A stretch of DNA of 64,000 nt, taken from assembly GCF_042675665.1 (NCBI RefSeq), contig NZ_JBHTJI010000001.1, positions 1,302,001-1,366,000 on the forward strand. The letters run 5' to 3'. The notes beneath the pieces are model-generated. The model worked only from the letters and a program-made list of their open reading frames with translations, did no database searches and was not told the DNA's origin. The first letter of the stretch is position 1, and each line of letters starts with the position of its first letter. Position numbers and translations under genes: made by a program. Below, one piece after another: positions 1 through 9,302 of this stretch. Source of the stretch: Mariniflexile jejuense. Lineage in GTDB: Bacteria > Bacteroidota > Bacteroidia > Flavobacteriales > Flavobacteriaceae.

Positions 1-629
1 CACAATTGATAATTACCAACCACATCATTTTTAAATCTAAAAAACAATTGTTTATTGCTGCGCTTAATATCGTAAGCAAAAATGGATGGCACAAAATCAA
101 TATCGTAACCCGCATTTAAAACCCTTACTGTCCATTCTTTATCCTCAAAAGTTGGTACATCTTCCCTAAAAGGATGTTGCTCCCACACAGTTCTACTAAA
201 GGCAGAACCCGAAAATATCAATCCTGATTTATTGGGATCTTGTTTTGCTGAAATGTTATTGATATAATTTTTATAATCGTTAGGTTGATGCAGGCATCGT
301 AGTCCTGCCAAATTAGGGTTTTCTTGAAACTTTGCCTTTATCAATTTGAAAAAATCATGACTTACAGGATACGAATGCGCACTAAATATAACCACTATGG
401 GGTTTTTAGCTTCTTTGGCACATACATTAGCACTTCCTCCAAAACTATATTGCTCGATAGTAACAAAACGTGCATGATATTGCGCTGCAATGGATTTACT
501 TGCATCGGTAGATAAGTTGTCTAGTACAATAATTTCATCAATATTTTCAGCATAGCGTTCTGTTAAATTTTTCAACAAAAACTGTAAAGCATTGGCTTGA
601 TTTTTATTTCTAATAACAACTGAAATCAT
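1..629 (-). CDS. Family 2 glycosyltransferase, 3' end cut by window edge
   Basis: GT-A fold (family 2) glycosyltransferase, presumed to add one sugar to the surface glycan made by this locus. The first 209 residues are visible and the C-terminus lies beyond the left edge. The protein opens with MISVVIRNKN, has the nucleotide-binding stretch IIVLDNLSTD (residues 33-42), and an acidic EDKEW motif (162-166) where family 2 enzymes carry their ED/catalytic region. A classical DxD is not obvious. The ATG at 629 overlaps the TGA of the upstream glycosyltransferase by four bases (ATGA), which suggests translational coupling. Donor and acceptor cannot be inferred. Confidence 0.85.
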   Translation of the reverse strand, partial: MISVVIRNKNQANALQFLLKNLTERYAENIDEIIVLDNLSTDASKSIAAQYHARFVTIEQYSFGGSANVCAKEAKNPIVVIFSAHSYPVSHDFFKLIKAKFQENPNLAGLRCLHQPNDYKNYINNISAKQDPNKSGLIFSGSAFSRTVWEQHPFREDVPTFEDKEWTVRVLNAGYDIDFVPSIFAYDIKRSNKQLFFRFKNDVVGNYQL

Positions 630-1471
630 TTAAACAAGCTTTTAATATATTTTAATGGTGACAATATAACTTTTCCTATTTTATATTCTAAGGATGTTTT
701 GGCCTTAATTTCAGAATTTCTATATAGGTTTATTAAAAAAAATAAATATGATTTTGTATTAGCAAAGTGCTTTAAATAAATATCATTGTGCTTTTCAAAC
801 ACATACTCCATGTTAGAAATTCTATGATATTGCAAAGTATCTACCAGCATTGACTGTTCCGATTTTCGATAATAAAACAAGTAGTCTTCAACAAAGGTAT
901 ATTTCCAACCTTTTTTAAGTACAGCAATCCAAAACTCCCAATCTTCGAATCCTTTGATCATCGTTTCATCATAACCTCCTACTTCTTTCCAACAACCTTT
1001 TCTATATATTGATGATGGCATTAAAACATTTTCAAACATTAAATCTCTGTAGGTACTTCCTGAAGCTTCATACTTTTTTATAATGTTTGAAGTATTTCCT
1101 GTAAAAAATATCCTGTAGCTTGATACTATAGCTAATTCTTTATTAGATTGTAAAACAGGTAAGGTTTTAAGTATGTAATCTTGATGTAGTATATCATCAG
1201 CGTCCAATACTATGATATAGTTACCATTACTTATTTGAATGCCAGCATTTCTGGCATTTGGTAAACCACCGTTTTTTTTATTTATATAACTTATTCTATC
1301 ATCTTTGTTGCACCATATCTTTGCAATCTCTTCGGTATTGTCTGGACTGCCATCATTCACTATAATACATTCCCAATTCGTATAACTTTGGTTTAATACA
1401 GATTGCAAAGCTTCACCTAAAAAATGAGCTTGTTTGAAACAAGGAACTATTATAGATACTAACTCGTTCAT
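626..1471 (-). CDS. Family 2 glycosyltransferase
   Basis: GT-A fold glycosyltransferase of 281 residues, a usual family length. The N-terminus VSIIVPCFKQ is the standard first strand, IIVNDGSPDNT (37-47) binds the nucleotide, and the metal-binding motif is DADD (90-93). ED at 177-178 (GFEDWEFW) is the usual catalytic-base region. It sits in a minus-strand run: its start abuts the stop of the previous gene with no gap, and its stop overlaps the next start by four bases. No membrane segment is visible, so it probably works on lipid-linked glycan at the cytoplasmic face. The sugar specificity is unknown. Confidence 0.9.
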   Translation of the reverse strand: MNELVSIIVPCFKQAHFLGEALQSVLNQSYTNWECIIVNDGSPDNTEEIAKIWCNKDDRISYINKKNGGLPNARNAGIQISNGNYIIVLDADDILHQDYILKTLPVLQSNKELAIVSSYRIFFTGNTSNIIKKYEASGSTYRDLMFENVLMPSSIYRKGCWKEVGGYDETMIKGFEDWEFWIAVLKKGWKYTFVEDYLFYYRKSEQSMLVDTLQYHRISNMEYVFEKHNDIYLKHFANTKSYLFFLINLYRNSEIKAKTSLEYKIGKVILSPLKYIKSLFK

Positions 1472-2251
1472 TTAAAATTTATTTAGCAAACGTAATTTAA
1501 TAAGTAATTTTATTTTTTTTGACCTACGTAAATTGTGGACGATAGTCATGTATTTTAACACATCATCTAAATCATTCATAAACAATGAGTAAGACTTTTT
1601 TAACACAATTTGCTTCTCTGCTTCTATAACCTTTAAATTTTCTAATTTAGAACTAATACCATCTTGATAAAATACCGTTAAAGTTTTATCTATATGACAA
1701 TAAGATGCATTATGTTTACAAATAGAATCTAGAAAGAATTTCCAATCGGATACAATTTTAAAATCTTCTTCAAATAAACCTTCTGATTTTAATAGTTCGG
1801 ATTTTATAAACGAAGCTTGATGTGGTAAATTATCTTTTAAAAAGTAAGCAAAAGATAAAGTGTCTGGATATTCCTTAATAAATGTTTTGGTTTTACCAAC
1901 AACTTTTTGGTTAAAATAAATAATGTCATAATTTTCAACACTATATATATTCTTAGCTAATACTTTATTATTAAAAAAATGATCGCCACTATTTAAAAAA
2001 AGCAGGTATTCGCCAGTAGCTTTTAAAACACCTTTATTCATGGCATGATAAACGCCTGTATCTGGCTCGCTTACCCAATAATTTATATGCGCTACATTAT
2101 CTTCTAAAAATGCTATACTACCATCGGTAGAATCTCCATCTATAACTAAATACTCAAAATCTTGCCAAGTTTGGTTTTTAACACTTTTAAAAGTCGTTTT
2201 TAAGCCTTCAAGATTGTTGTAATTTACGGTTATGATGGATAGTTTTTTCAT
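1472..2251 (-). CDS. Family 2 glycosyltransferase, WcaA-like with NSGD motif
   Basis: GT-A fold glycosyltransferase of 259 residues. It begins LSIITVNYNN, has VIDGDSTDGS (37-46) for the nucleotide, then EPDTGVYHAMNKG (62-74) and LNSGD (86-90) in place of DxD. This combination is typical of the branch often annotated as colanic-acid-type WcaA/WcaE-like transferases. SDWKF in the second half supplies the acidic catalytic region. The stop is adjacent to the start of the next gene, so the two are almost certainly cotranscribed. Substrate is unknown. Confidence 0.9.
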   Translation of the reverse strand: MKKLSIITVNYNNLEGLKTTFKSVKNQTWQDFEYLVIDGDSTDGSIAFLEDNVAHINYWVSEPDTGVYHAMNKGVLKATGEYLLFLNSGDHFFNNKVLAKNIYSVENYDIIYFNQKVVGKTKTFIKEYPDTLSFAYFLKDNLPHQASFIKSELLKSEGLFEEDFKIVSDWKFFLDSICKHNASYCHIDKTLTVFYQDGISSKLENLKVIEAEKQIVLKKSYSLFMNDLDDVLKYMTIVHNLRRSKKIKLLIKLRLLNKF

Positions 2252-2262
2252 TAATTGTGAAT

Positions 2263-3465
2263 CTAAGAATTATTCAAAAGTTTTAGGAATTCTTGTAATT
2301 GAATATCTGATGTAAATTTATTTAGATAAGTATCTTTTGCTAAGTCACCCATACGCTTTTGCAGATCTAAATTACCTTTAAGCTTTAAAATGAAATTAAA
2401 TACATCATCGGTATTTGTCGCTATAAAACCAGTTTTGTTATGTTGAACTATTTCGGGTAAAGCTGAATATCCATTGTAAACTATTACTGGAGTACTGTTT
2501 GCATAAGCTTCTATTACGGTTTGTCCAAAAGTTTCTTCATATGATGTTGATATCACAACATTAGCAGCTGAAAAAATACGGCTTTTCTCAATAAAATCCC
2601 AAGTAATAAAATTTGAAAAGTTAGTGTTTTTCAATATCTCCAAATTTTTTATTTTTCCTAAAGTTACAAACTTAATATCGGGATAATTTTGAAACATTTT
2701 AAATAACTTCAAAAACCTATCATATCCTTTTAACTCAACATCAATATCATTGGCACTCATTAAAATTAAAAAATCATTTTCATTAAACCCTAAAACCTTT
2801 TTAGCATCCATTGTTGAAATTAAAACTGATTCAGTTATTGGTAAACCTAAATAGATTTTGCATAATTTTTCATTTTCAAAACAATTACTACTTTTCAAGG
2901 TCTTAAAAGTAAAGTTACTATTGGCAATAATTTTATAATTCTTTAATTTGCTTAAATAGAAAATCTTTTTCTTAGAAATTAAAGATTCAATAAAACTAAT
3001 TAATTTGTTAGAATTTTTCATTTTATCGTAAAGCGTATGCAAACGGCCAGAAATAATATTGAAATCATGAACAAAAAAGAAAATTTTCAAATTTTCATCA
3101 ACATTTTCAAAAAAAGATTTATAATCTAAAAAATCTGATACCCAATGCATTAATACAATATCATCACTATTAATTAGGCAATCTAACCTATAGTTAGTTT
3201 TAATTCCTGAATGATAAAAAAAATTTCGGTTATTATATATTCTTACTATAATTCCATTTAGTTTATTGTTAAAAAAAACAAATAACTTGTTACCTCTTTT
3301 TTTAGTAATTGCTTCATTTACTTTATAACATTTTAATCCTTCTATCGAAGTATATTTATTATACAAAACACTGTTTAAACCGTAGTCCAACATAGTTTGA
3401 TGTAATCTAAAAGCAGCTATACCTGCTCCTCCTTTAATATCGGTTGTAAAATGAACAAATCTCAT
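2263..3465 (-). CDS. Family 4 (GT-B) glycosyltransferase
   Basis: GT-B fold retaining glycosyltransferase (family 4), 400 residues. The N-terminus MRFVHFTTDIKGGAGIAA has the glycine-rich loop that follows the first beta strand in this family. The C-terminal nucleotide-sugar domain carries the E-x7-E signature (E311 and E319 in EETFGQTVIEA) followed by TPVIVYNGYSALPEIV and a TGFIA segment. It is one of two GT-B enzymes among the GT-A enzymes here. Its start overlaps the stop of the preceding gene by four bases. It probably transfers a hexose within the repeat unit, but donor and linkage cannot be read from the sequence. Confidence 0.9.
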   Translation of the reverse strand: MRFVHFTTDIKGGAGIAAFRLHQTMLDYGLNSVLYNKYTSIEGLKCYKVNEAITKKRGNKLFVFFNNKLNGIIVRIYNNRNFFYHSGIKTNYRLDCLINSDDIVLMHWVSDFLDYKSFFENVDENLKIFFFVHDFNIISGRLHTLYDKMKNSNKLISFIESLISKKKIFYLSKLKNYKIIANSNFTFKTLKSSNCFENEKLCKIYLGLPITESVLISTMDAKKVLGFNENDFLILMSANDIDVELKGYDRFLKLFKMFQNYPDIKFVTLGKIKNLEILKNTNFSNFITWDFIEKSRIFSAANVVISTSYEETFGQTVIEAYANSTPVIVYNGYSALPEIVQHNKTGFIATNTDDVFNFILKLKGNLDLQKRMGDLAKDTYLNKFTSDIQLQEFLKLLNNS

Positions 3466-4391
3466 TTTACAAAATATTTTTTTATTTTCCTGTATACAAA
3501 CTTTAGTTCTCCGTAAGGTTCTCTAGAACAAACAGAAAGGATAATATGCATCCTAGATAATTTTGTCTCCTCTAATTTAATTTTGCCACTAAATTTTTTT
3601 TTGTCTTTCTTAAAGCTATCATTTAATGTAGTATCAAAACAATTTTCACCTGTGCCATCCAAACCAATATTACTAACATAAGAGTGTTTACTTGTTAAAC
3701 AGTAGCCTTTGTTAAAAAAAATAGTAGAATACCATAAAATAGCCCATGTATTAATCTTCTTGTTAATATTTAAAAGAAGTTGGTTGTGAAAATCCAAGGA
3801 ATTATCGTAATTAAAATTTCTCATCAAGTCCTTATTTTCAAGCAATTTATTATAACAAAAAGAATAATCGGTTATTAATTGCTCCCATCTATCTTTCCAA
3901 GTTGCCCATCCCCAACAATTCATATATCTTGAAAAATAGTAATCATCAAGTAAATACTGTAATTTACTTTTAAAATTATGACCATTTATATGATAAACGT
4001 CTTTTGCATCTTTATAATACGCTAAACTAAAATTCATATAATCAAGAAAATTTTTAGATGTAACCATATCATCTTCTAAAACAATAATTTTTCCATAATT
4101 TTTAATAACATTAGAAATACCATCTAAAATATTTTGCGCCAATCCCCAATTTTCATCTCTTTCAACAATTACAACTTCACCACACCATTGTTCCCTTTTT
4201 ACAATTGCTCTAACTTCTTTAATATCTAAAAGCGTTTGTTTATTAGCATTTTGTTTTGCCCCATCACAATATATATATAGTAAACTTTTATTCGATAAAC
4301 AATTATTTTTCAAAGCATTTAGTGTTTCAATCGTATGCCAAGGACGATTATAGACAAAAAGAACTACAGGGGCTAATTGCAAGTTTACCAT
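3462..4391 (-). CDS. GT-A type sugar transferase with LEDD and CWGWATW motifs
   Basis: A 309-residue GT-A-like transferase from a branch distinct from its neighbours. It starts PVVLFVYNRPWHTIETL and has the acidic metal site LEDDMV (105-110, comparable to the EDD of GNT-I-like enzymes). The strongly conserved aromatic block CWGWATWKDRW (159-169) is typical of the branch and probably lines the acceptor pocket. Members are annotated variously as glycosyltransferase family 2 or sugar transferase. The stop overlaps the next start by four bases; the upstream gap is 27 bases. Function beyond glycosyl transfer is not determinable. Confidence 0.8.
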   Translation of the reverse strand: MVNLQLAPVVLFVYNRPWHTIETLNALKNNCLSNKSLLYIYCDGAKQNANKQTLLDIKEVRAIVKREQWCGEVVIVERDENWGLAQNILDGISNVIKNYGKIIVLEDDMVTSKNFLDYMNFSLAYYKDAKDVYHINGHNFKSKLQYLLDDYYFSRYMNCWGWATWKDRWEQLITDYSFCYNKLLENKDLMRNFNYDNSLDFHNQLLLNINKKINTWAILWYSTIFFNKGYCLTSKHSYVSNIGLDGTGENCFDTTLNDSFKKDKKKFSGKIKLEETKLSRMHIILSVCSREPYGELKFVYRKIKKYFVK

Positions 4392-4418
4392 CGTTAAATT
4401 TAATTCTAAATTAAATCT

Positions 4419-5378
4419 TTAATTTCTACTTTTATATAAAAATGGAAAAAGTTTTTGCCTAAGTCTAACTAATGGAAAATATTTAATACTTAATAACGAA
4501 AACAAATATTTAGTATTATTAAAGAATAAATATTGCCAATAATTTACAGCTTGGTATAATTTAGGGTTTTGTTTATACTTTAAAAGCCATAACAATTTTA
4601 AAATTTCATCTATTTTTCTACCACAAACTTTAGTGTTTTTTGTCCAAAAAAATAAAGCTTCATACATCTTGGGAATATAAATGTTATATAAATCTTTGTC
4701 ATTATTTACATTATTATCATGTATACCTCTAACTGCTAGTGGTTCATTTAATATTCCAGAAAACAAGTTACAAATCAATGACATTCTAAAAAAAAGTTCA
4801 GTATCTTCAGCTACTTGCAAAACTTCATTAAATAATCCGACTTTTTTAAAAATAGCTTTTTTTATGGTTAGTCCAAGAATAGAAAAATGACCATACTTAC
4901 CATATAATAAAGCCTCAAAAAGTTCATTTGGTTCAATAGTTTTTTTAAGTGTAGTTAATCTTTGTTTTTCCCTTTCTTCAGAAGTAGCGTCTCTATAAAA
5001 ATGAACTCCTATAGCGTTATAAACACCATCTACTTCTTGGTTTTTTTCAAAAATTAATTGGTCGTTTTTAAACCTTTTTTCCAAATAAAAATCATCAGCA
5101 TCTAAAAAAGCAATATAATTTCCAATAGCGTTTTGTATACCCAAATTTCTGGTGGCTGAACGTCCTTTATTAATTTTATTAGGATGATGGTATAATTTTA
5201 TTTTCGGATTTTGTGTTTGCAGTTGCTTTATAATGGTTTCGCTACCGTCAGTACTACCATCATTAACCACCACAACTTCACAAACTTCGGGTTGTTGTAA
5301 TGCTGAAGCAATTGCTTTGTCAATATAATGTTCACAATTATACACTGGGACGATAACTGATACTAAAAATGCATCCAT
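4419..5378 (-). CDS. Family 2 glycosyltransferase
   Basis: GT-A fold glycosyltransferase, 319 residues. Canonical motifs are all visible: VSVIVPVYN (strand 1), VVNDGSTDGS (37-46), GRSATRNLG (72-80) and DADD (93-96), with AEDTELFFR in the second half as the catalytic acidic region. The C-terminal third (after about 250) is rich in aromatic and basic residues and may touch the membrane, but no clear transmembrane helix is present. Its ATG shares one base with the stop of the upstream gene (TAATG), so translation is probably coupled. Confidence 0.9.
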   Translation of the reverse strand: MDAFLVSVIVPVYNCEHYIDKAIASALQQPEVCEVVVVNDGSTDGSETIIKQLQTQNPKIKLYHHPNKINKGRSATRNLGIQNAIGNYIAFLDADDFYLEKRFKNDQLIFEKNQEVDGVYNAIGVHFYRDATSEEREKQRLTTLKKTIEPNELFEALLYGKYGHFSILGLTIKKAIFKKVGLFNEVLQVAEDTELFFRMSLICNLFSGILNEPLAVRGIHDNNVNNDKDLYNIYIPKMYEALFFWTKNTKVCGRKIDEILKLLWLLKYKQNPKLYQAVNYWQYLFFNNTKYLFSLLSIKYFPLVRLRQKLFPFLYKSRN

Positions 5379-6301
5379 TAGTAACTGTTTTTAAACTTAA
5401 AAAAACGCCTACCAACAAACTTAATAAACGCATAAATCAAACCATTTTTAATTATTAACCAACCAATGTACATTTTGTTTTTTAAAGTGAGTTGGTTGTT
5501 ATACTTAAAAATAGTTTCTAACCTAAATAGTATTTGAGACTTTTGTGAGTAACTGAATTTACATAAATGCTTTTTTGCTAACTTTTTGTAAAACAATAAT
5601 TTAGCCTCTTCCTTTTTTAAAAGATTATCTGTTCTTCCAGAAATATTTTCATTAGAATTTCTAATGTAAACATTACTTTCATTAATGCAAAAAATTAACT
5701 TGTCCTCTGAAAACTCTATCCAAGCCATATCATCAGAGTACCAAGCTAGTGGAAAATTGTTGAATTTATATTTTTTATACGAGTTAATATTAAACACATA
5801 TTCTGACAATGAACTTCGGGTAAGTTCATTAATTTTTTTATAGAATGCAGTGGTTGTTTTTTCCCACATGGGATGTGTAAACGATTTGGAAATTTCATTA
5901 CGCTCCTGATTAATTAACCTTGAAGCAAATTTTACCACATGTGAATTTGTGTTAAACATTTTGTGGTTATTATAAAATGCTTCAACAGCGTTGAACTCTA
6001 AATAATCATCATCACCTAAAATCATAATCCACAATTCATCCTTTACAAAATCAATACAACGTTCCCATTGTTTTACTAAAGATGTACTTCCTAAATTGGT
6101 TTCAAATCTGTGATACTCAAAATTAAATGTTCCTTGAAATTCTTTTAAAAACAATTTTGGATTTTCAGGACTTGCATCATCACCAATGTATACCTTAAAA
6201 TTTTTATTTGTCTGGTTTGCTAAGGACATTAAAGTTTCCTTAAAGAAAGTACTTTTGTAATATGGTATGACTATGGCTAACATAGATTTATAACTTAACA
6301 C
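5378..6301 (-). CDS. Family 2 glycosyltransferase with GDDD motif
   Basis: GT-A fold glycosyltransferase of about 300 residues. LAIVIPYYKSTFFKETLMSL begins the fold, YIGDDASPEN (38-47) is the nucleotide loop, and GDDD (96-99) is the metal site. The first six residues overlap the upstream gene by 14 bases. Methionine 7 (codon starting at 6283) would give the usual N-terminus MLAIVIPYY and leave a short gap, so it may be the real start. The C-terminus is basic and aromatic. It belongs to the capsule/O-glycan operon; the sugar added is unknown. Confidence 0.87.
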   Translation of the reverse strand: MLSYKSMLAIVIPYYKSTFFKETLMSLANQTNKNFKVYIGDDASPENPKLFLKEFQGTFNFEYHRFETNLGSTSLVKQWERCIDFVKDELWIMILGDDDYLEFNAVEAFYNNHKMFNTNSHVVKFASRLINQERNEISKSFTHPMWEKTTTAFYKKINELTRSSLSEYVFNINSYKKYKFNNFPLAWYSDDMAWIEFSEDKLIFCINESNVYIRNSNENISGRTDNLLKKEEAKLLFYKKLAKKHLCKFSYSQKSQILFRLETIFKYNNQLTLKNKMYIGWLIIKNGLIYAFIKFVGRRFFKFKNSY

Positions 6302-7169
6302 CTAATTTTCTTTTTATTTTCAATAAAAGCTTAACTATTTCATTGTGCTTTTTTAAAAGTAATTTTTTGTTTTTATTATTTAAATACCAAAAATAATGAT
6401 TGTAAACAATGGTATCATACAAATCTAAATCTTTATGATTTCCTGCATTTTTAGTTGTTGCTTGATTTAAGTGAAGCCTAAAAGTTACTAACTTTTCATC
6501 TAGTAATGCTGCTTTGTATTTTAGAATTATTCTATTACAAAACTCAAAATCTAAAGCTTGAATTAAGTCTTCACGATAATTTCCTATGGTATCTATTATT
6601 TCTTTTTTAAAAAGTATAACACTTGGCTCGCCAAACTTATTTAAAGGTTCAATTAAAAACGATTGATGCATAAATAGAGTTTTATCTATTATTTTGTAGC
6701 TATTTTCTTGTTTTAAATTTAAATCTTTTTGTAAATCGCCATATGTATTGATCCATTGATTAGTTCGCTCTGATTTAAATGCTTCTTCTACCATAATATG
6801 CCTTTTGCACAAAACCATTTTTACATCATTATTTTTTTTAAAAACACCCATCATTTTTTCAATACAATTTGGTTCCATAAAATCATCTTGAAACAAAAAC
6901 TTTATGTATTCACCTTGGGCTTTGCTTAAACAATAATTCCAATTTGCACCAATTCCACTGGGTTTATGGTCAAAAATTTTAATTGGAATGTTTGTTTTTG
7001 AAATATATGTATCCACAATAGCTAAAGTACCATCCATTGAAGCATCATCAGATATTATTATTTCTAAATTCTTGTATGTTTGTTTTATAACAGAATTTAA
7101 AGTATCTGTAATGTATTTTTCACCATTAAATGTTGGAATTAAAATAGAAACTAATGGTGAATTTTTCAT
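6288..7169 (-). CDS. Family 2 glycosyltransferase with QDD motif
   Basis: GT-A fold glycosyltransferase, 293 residues. Motifs in order: VSILIPTFNGEKYI (7-20), IIISDDASMDGT (37-48), and FLFQDDFM (91-98) where QDD replaces DxD, as in many family 2 members. DFEFCNR in the second half is the acidic catalytic segment. The gene lies 23 bases downstream of the next upstream glycosyltransferase and overlaps the following one by 14 bases, consistent with one polycistronic message. Specificity is unknown. Confidence 0.9.
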   Translation of the reverse strand: MKNSPLVSILIPTFNGEKYITDTLNSVIKQTYKNLEIIISDDASMDGTLAIVDTYISKTNIPIKIFDHKPSGIGANWNYCLSKAQGEYIKFLFQDDFMEPNCIEKMMGVFKKNNDVKMVLCKRHIMVEEAFKSERTNQWINTYGDLQKDLNLKQENSYKIIDKTLFMHQSFLIEPLNKFGEPSVILFKKEIIDTIGNYREDLIQALDFEFCNRIILKYKAALLDEKLVTFRLHLNQATTKNAGNHKDLDLYDTIVYNHYFWYLNNKNKKLLLKKHNEIVKLLLKIKRKLGVKL

Positions 7170-7192
7170 TTAACAAATTATGACTTGATTAT

Positions 7193-8023
7193 TTACTTTG
7201 ATTTTATACTGCTGATCTTCCTTAAAATTCTGTAAAAATATTTTAAGGTCAAAAAAACTAAACAACTTAAATACATATTTTGGGTCTTATAGAGTTTTAT
7301 AGCTTTGTTACAATATAAAATCAATTCTGAGTAATGCATTTGCTTTGAGGCTAATTTTAATAATTTAAAAAATTTATCATTCTTAAAAACATTATCCTCA
7401 TTTAAAGAACTAAAACCATTATCAGAATAATAGGCTATCACTTGATTTATATATGCCTTTGATATTTTTTTGGAATAAAACCAACGCATATTATGATCCC
7501 AATCGGCATGGATTTTATACTTTAAATTAAAACTACCTATCTTTTTAAATACTGAACTTTTAAAAAAAATGGCTTGATGACAAATATTCTTTTCTGCCAA
7601 TTTAGCAAACGTAAATTCGCCATCATAAATTCCATTAAAGCGTGGTGAATACACATTACCGTAAACTACTTCAAAATCTAGAACTTCATCTCTGTTTGCA
7701 AACTGCTGTAAAGTAGTTGATTCATATATAGAATCGTCGCTACCCATAAAATACAACCATTCGCCTTTGGCTAAATCAATACCTTTATTCATAGCGTCAT
7801 AAATACCTTTATCCCTCTCTGAATTAATAGTAATTTTTGTGAATTGTTCTTTATAGTTTTCTATAATTTTAATGGTATCATCTGTAGACAAATTATCAAT
7901 TATTAAAACTTCTAGATTTTTAAATGTTTGACTAATAATACTATCCAACGCTACCGATATTGTTTTACCAGAATTATAAGTGGGTATTATTATTGAAAAT
8001 ATTGGGCTGTTTTTAATTAACAT
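7193..8023 (-). CDS. Family 2 glycosyltransferase, WcaA-like with GSDD motif
   Basis: GT-A fold glycosyltransferase of 276 residues. IFSIIIPTYNSGKTI opens the fold, IIDNLSTDDT (41-50) is the nucleotide loop, ERDKGIYDAMNKG (69-81) and MGSDD (93-97) match the branch that also contains the gene at 1472-2251. HADWDHNMRWF supplies the second acidic region. The start overlaps the preceding GT-B gene by 11 bases, and no better downstream start is obvious. Product presumably acts on lipid-linked repeat units in the cytoplasm. Confidence 0.9.
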   Translation of the reverse strand: MLIKNSPIFSIIIPTYNSGKTISVALDSIISQTFKNLEVLIIDNLSTDDTIKIIENYKEQFTKITINSERDKGIYDAMNKGIDLAKGEWLYFMGSDDSIYESTTLQQFANRDEVLDFEVVYGNVYSPRFNGIYDGEFTFAKLAEKNICHQAIFFKSSVFKKIGSFNLKYKIHADWDHNMRWFYSKKISKAYINQVIAYYSDNGFSSLNEDNVFKNDKFFKLLKLASKQMHYSELILYCNKAIKLYKTQNMYLSCLVFLTLKYFYRILRKISSIKSK

Positions 8024-9302
8024 ATTTTCTATAATTTCGATTATTTAATTCCAATATAACTAACAAAGCATTTTTAATACGCTCGATTGATTTTCCATCA
8101 AGTTTATACGTAAACATATCCACCGCCTCAATAATACTTAAATCGCAAACATCTATATTTATTAACTCAGTAATTGTATCATTTAAACTTTTTTTATCTG
8201 TCAATAATACTTTTTTATAGTTTGAAAACTTCATTAAATGTTCTAAATGGCAACTAGGCCCATCACTAAACAAATCAAAAGCAACAACTCTTTTTCCTAG
8301 CATAATGCCTTCTTCAATAGTAGTTGAAGATCTACTAATAATTAAATCTGAAACCATTGCTAATTCATAAAAGGTAAACATATTATCGTTAGGAAGAATA
8401 ACTTTAAAATTATTAGATTTTTCTATTCCATATTCATTGTCCAAATATAAATTTGGATGCATTTTATCGTTTGGGTGCATTTTAACAATTAAGCTAAAAT
8501 CATCAAAATCAATGTTTTCATAAATTGTTTTTATATAGAGTTTGTATAATTCATTAGGATTTTCTCTATCGTCATATTCAAAAAATAAACATGTTGCTAT
8601 TAAAATAATTTTTTTGTTAATATCAAAACCATCGTTTTTTAATTTACTCTTTATTGCAGCTACATCTATATTTACTATATCATCATGAAGAGAATTACCG
8701 GTAAGAAACAGTCTTTTTTCATCTACGCCCAAGTTTAACATACTATCATAAATATACTTTCCATATACCACTTGATAATATGACGCAGAAGTACTTTGCC
8801 CTAATATGTTATCTTTTTGACTTCCGCCATGCTGAAAACAAATAGTCTTTGAATTTTTTTTATTTAAATACATAATTATACTAGATCCTAGAGTATGTGC
8901 TTTTTCTTTTAAAAAATCCAAACAAATTAAATTTAAATGATTTGCTCTGTTTAATGAAAAAACCAAAGGCAATGTTGAAAAAGTAAAACTTATACCTTTT
9001 ACTTTAAAAATATCACTTGAAAATTCGGTATTTAAACTGTTGTTTTTTATGAAAACTATGTTAATTTTAAATTTGGAATTATTAGCTAAATATTTAATTA
9101 GAGGTGTAAAAACCCTTATTTCTGCTTTTGAAGTAATAATAAAATTTAAATGAGTTTTATTAAGTGCAAATAAACTTTTTAAAGACTTTAAATTTTCAAA
9201 CACACTTTTAGAAGAATAACCAAACAATAGTGTATGACTTCTAAATAAAAAATTTAGAATTATGTGTTTTAACTTTTTTTTTATGTTAATCAATTTTAAC
9301 AT
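8013..9302 (-). CDS. GT-B-like transferase of the capsule / CDP-glycerol transferase type
   Basis: A 429-residue protein resembling the GT-B superfamily that includes CDP-glycerol/ribitol phosphotransferases, capsule transferases and UDP-GlcNAc 2-epimerase-like proteins. Visible signatures are FQHGG (156-160, a conserved His), VKMHPND (273-279) and the nucleotide-binding loop ISRSSTTIEEG (322-332) followed by GKRVVAFD. The N-terminal 50 residues are basic and may bind membrane. Its start overlaps the pyruvyl transferase gene by 17 bases. Whether it transfers a sugar, a polyol phosphate or a Kdo-like residue cannot be settled by eye. Confidence 0.7.
   Translation of the reverse strand: MLKLINIKKKLKHIILNFLFRSHTLLFGYSSKSVFENLKSLKSLFALNKTHLNFIITSKAEIRVFTPLIKYLANNSKFKINIVFIKNNSLNTEFSSDIFKVKGISFTFSTLPLVFSLNRANHLNLICLDFLKEKAHTLGSSIIMYLNKKNSKTICFQHGGSQKDNILGQSTSASYYQVVYGKYIYDSMLNLGVDEKRLFLTGNSLHDDIVNIDVAAIKSKLKNDGFDINKKIILIATCLFFEYDDRENPNELYKLYIKTIYENIDFDDFSLIVKMHPNDKMHPNLYLDNEYGIEKSNNFKVILPNDNMFTFYELAMVSDLIISRSSTTIEEGIMLGKRVVAFDLFSDGPSCHLEHLMKFSNYKKVLLTDKKSLNDTITELINIDVCDLSIIEAVDMFTYKLDGKSIERIKNALLVILELNNRNYRKYVN

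Noticed and set aside
324..515. 63-codon plus-strand frame at the left edge
   Set aside because: Antisense to the partial glycosyltransferase gene.
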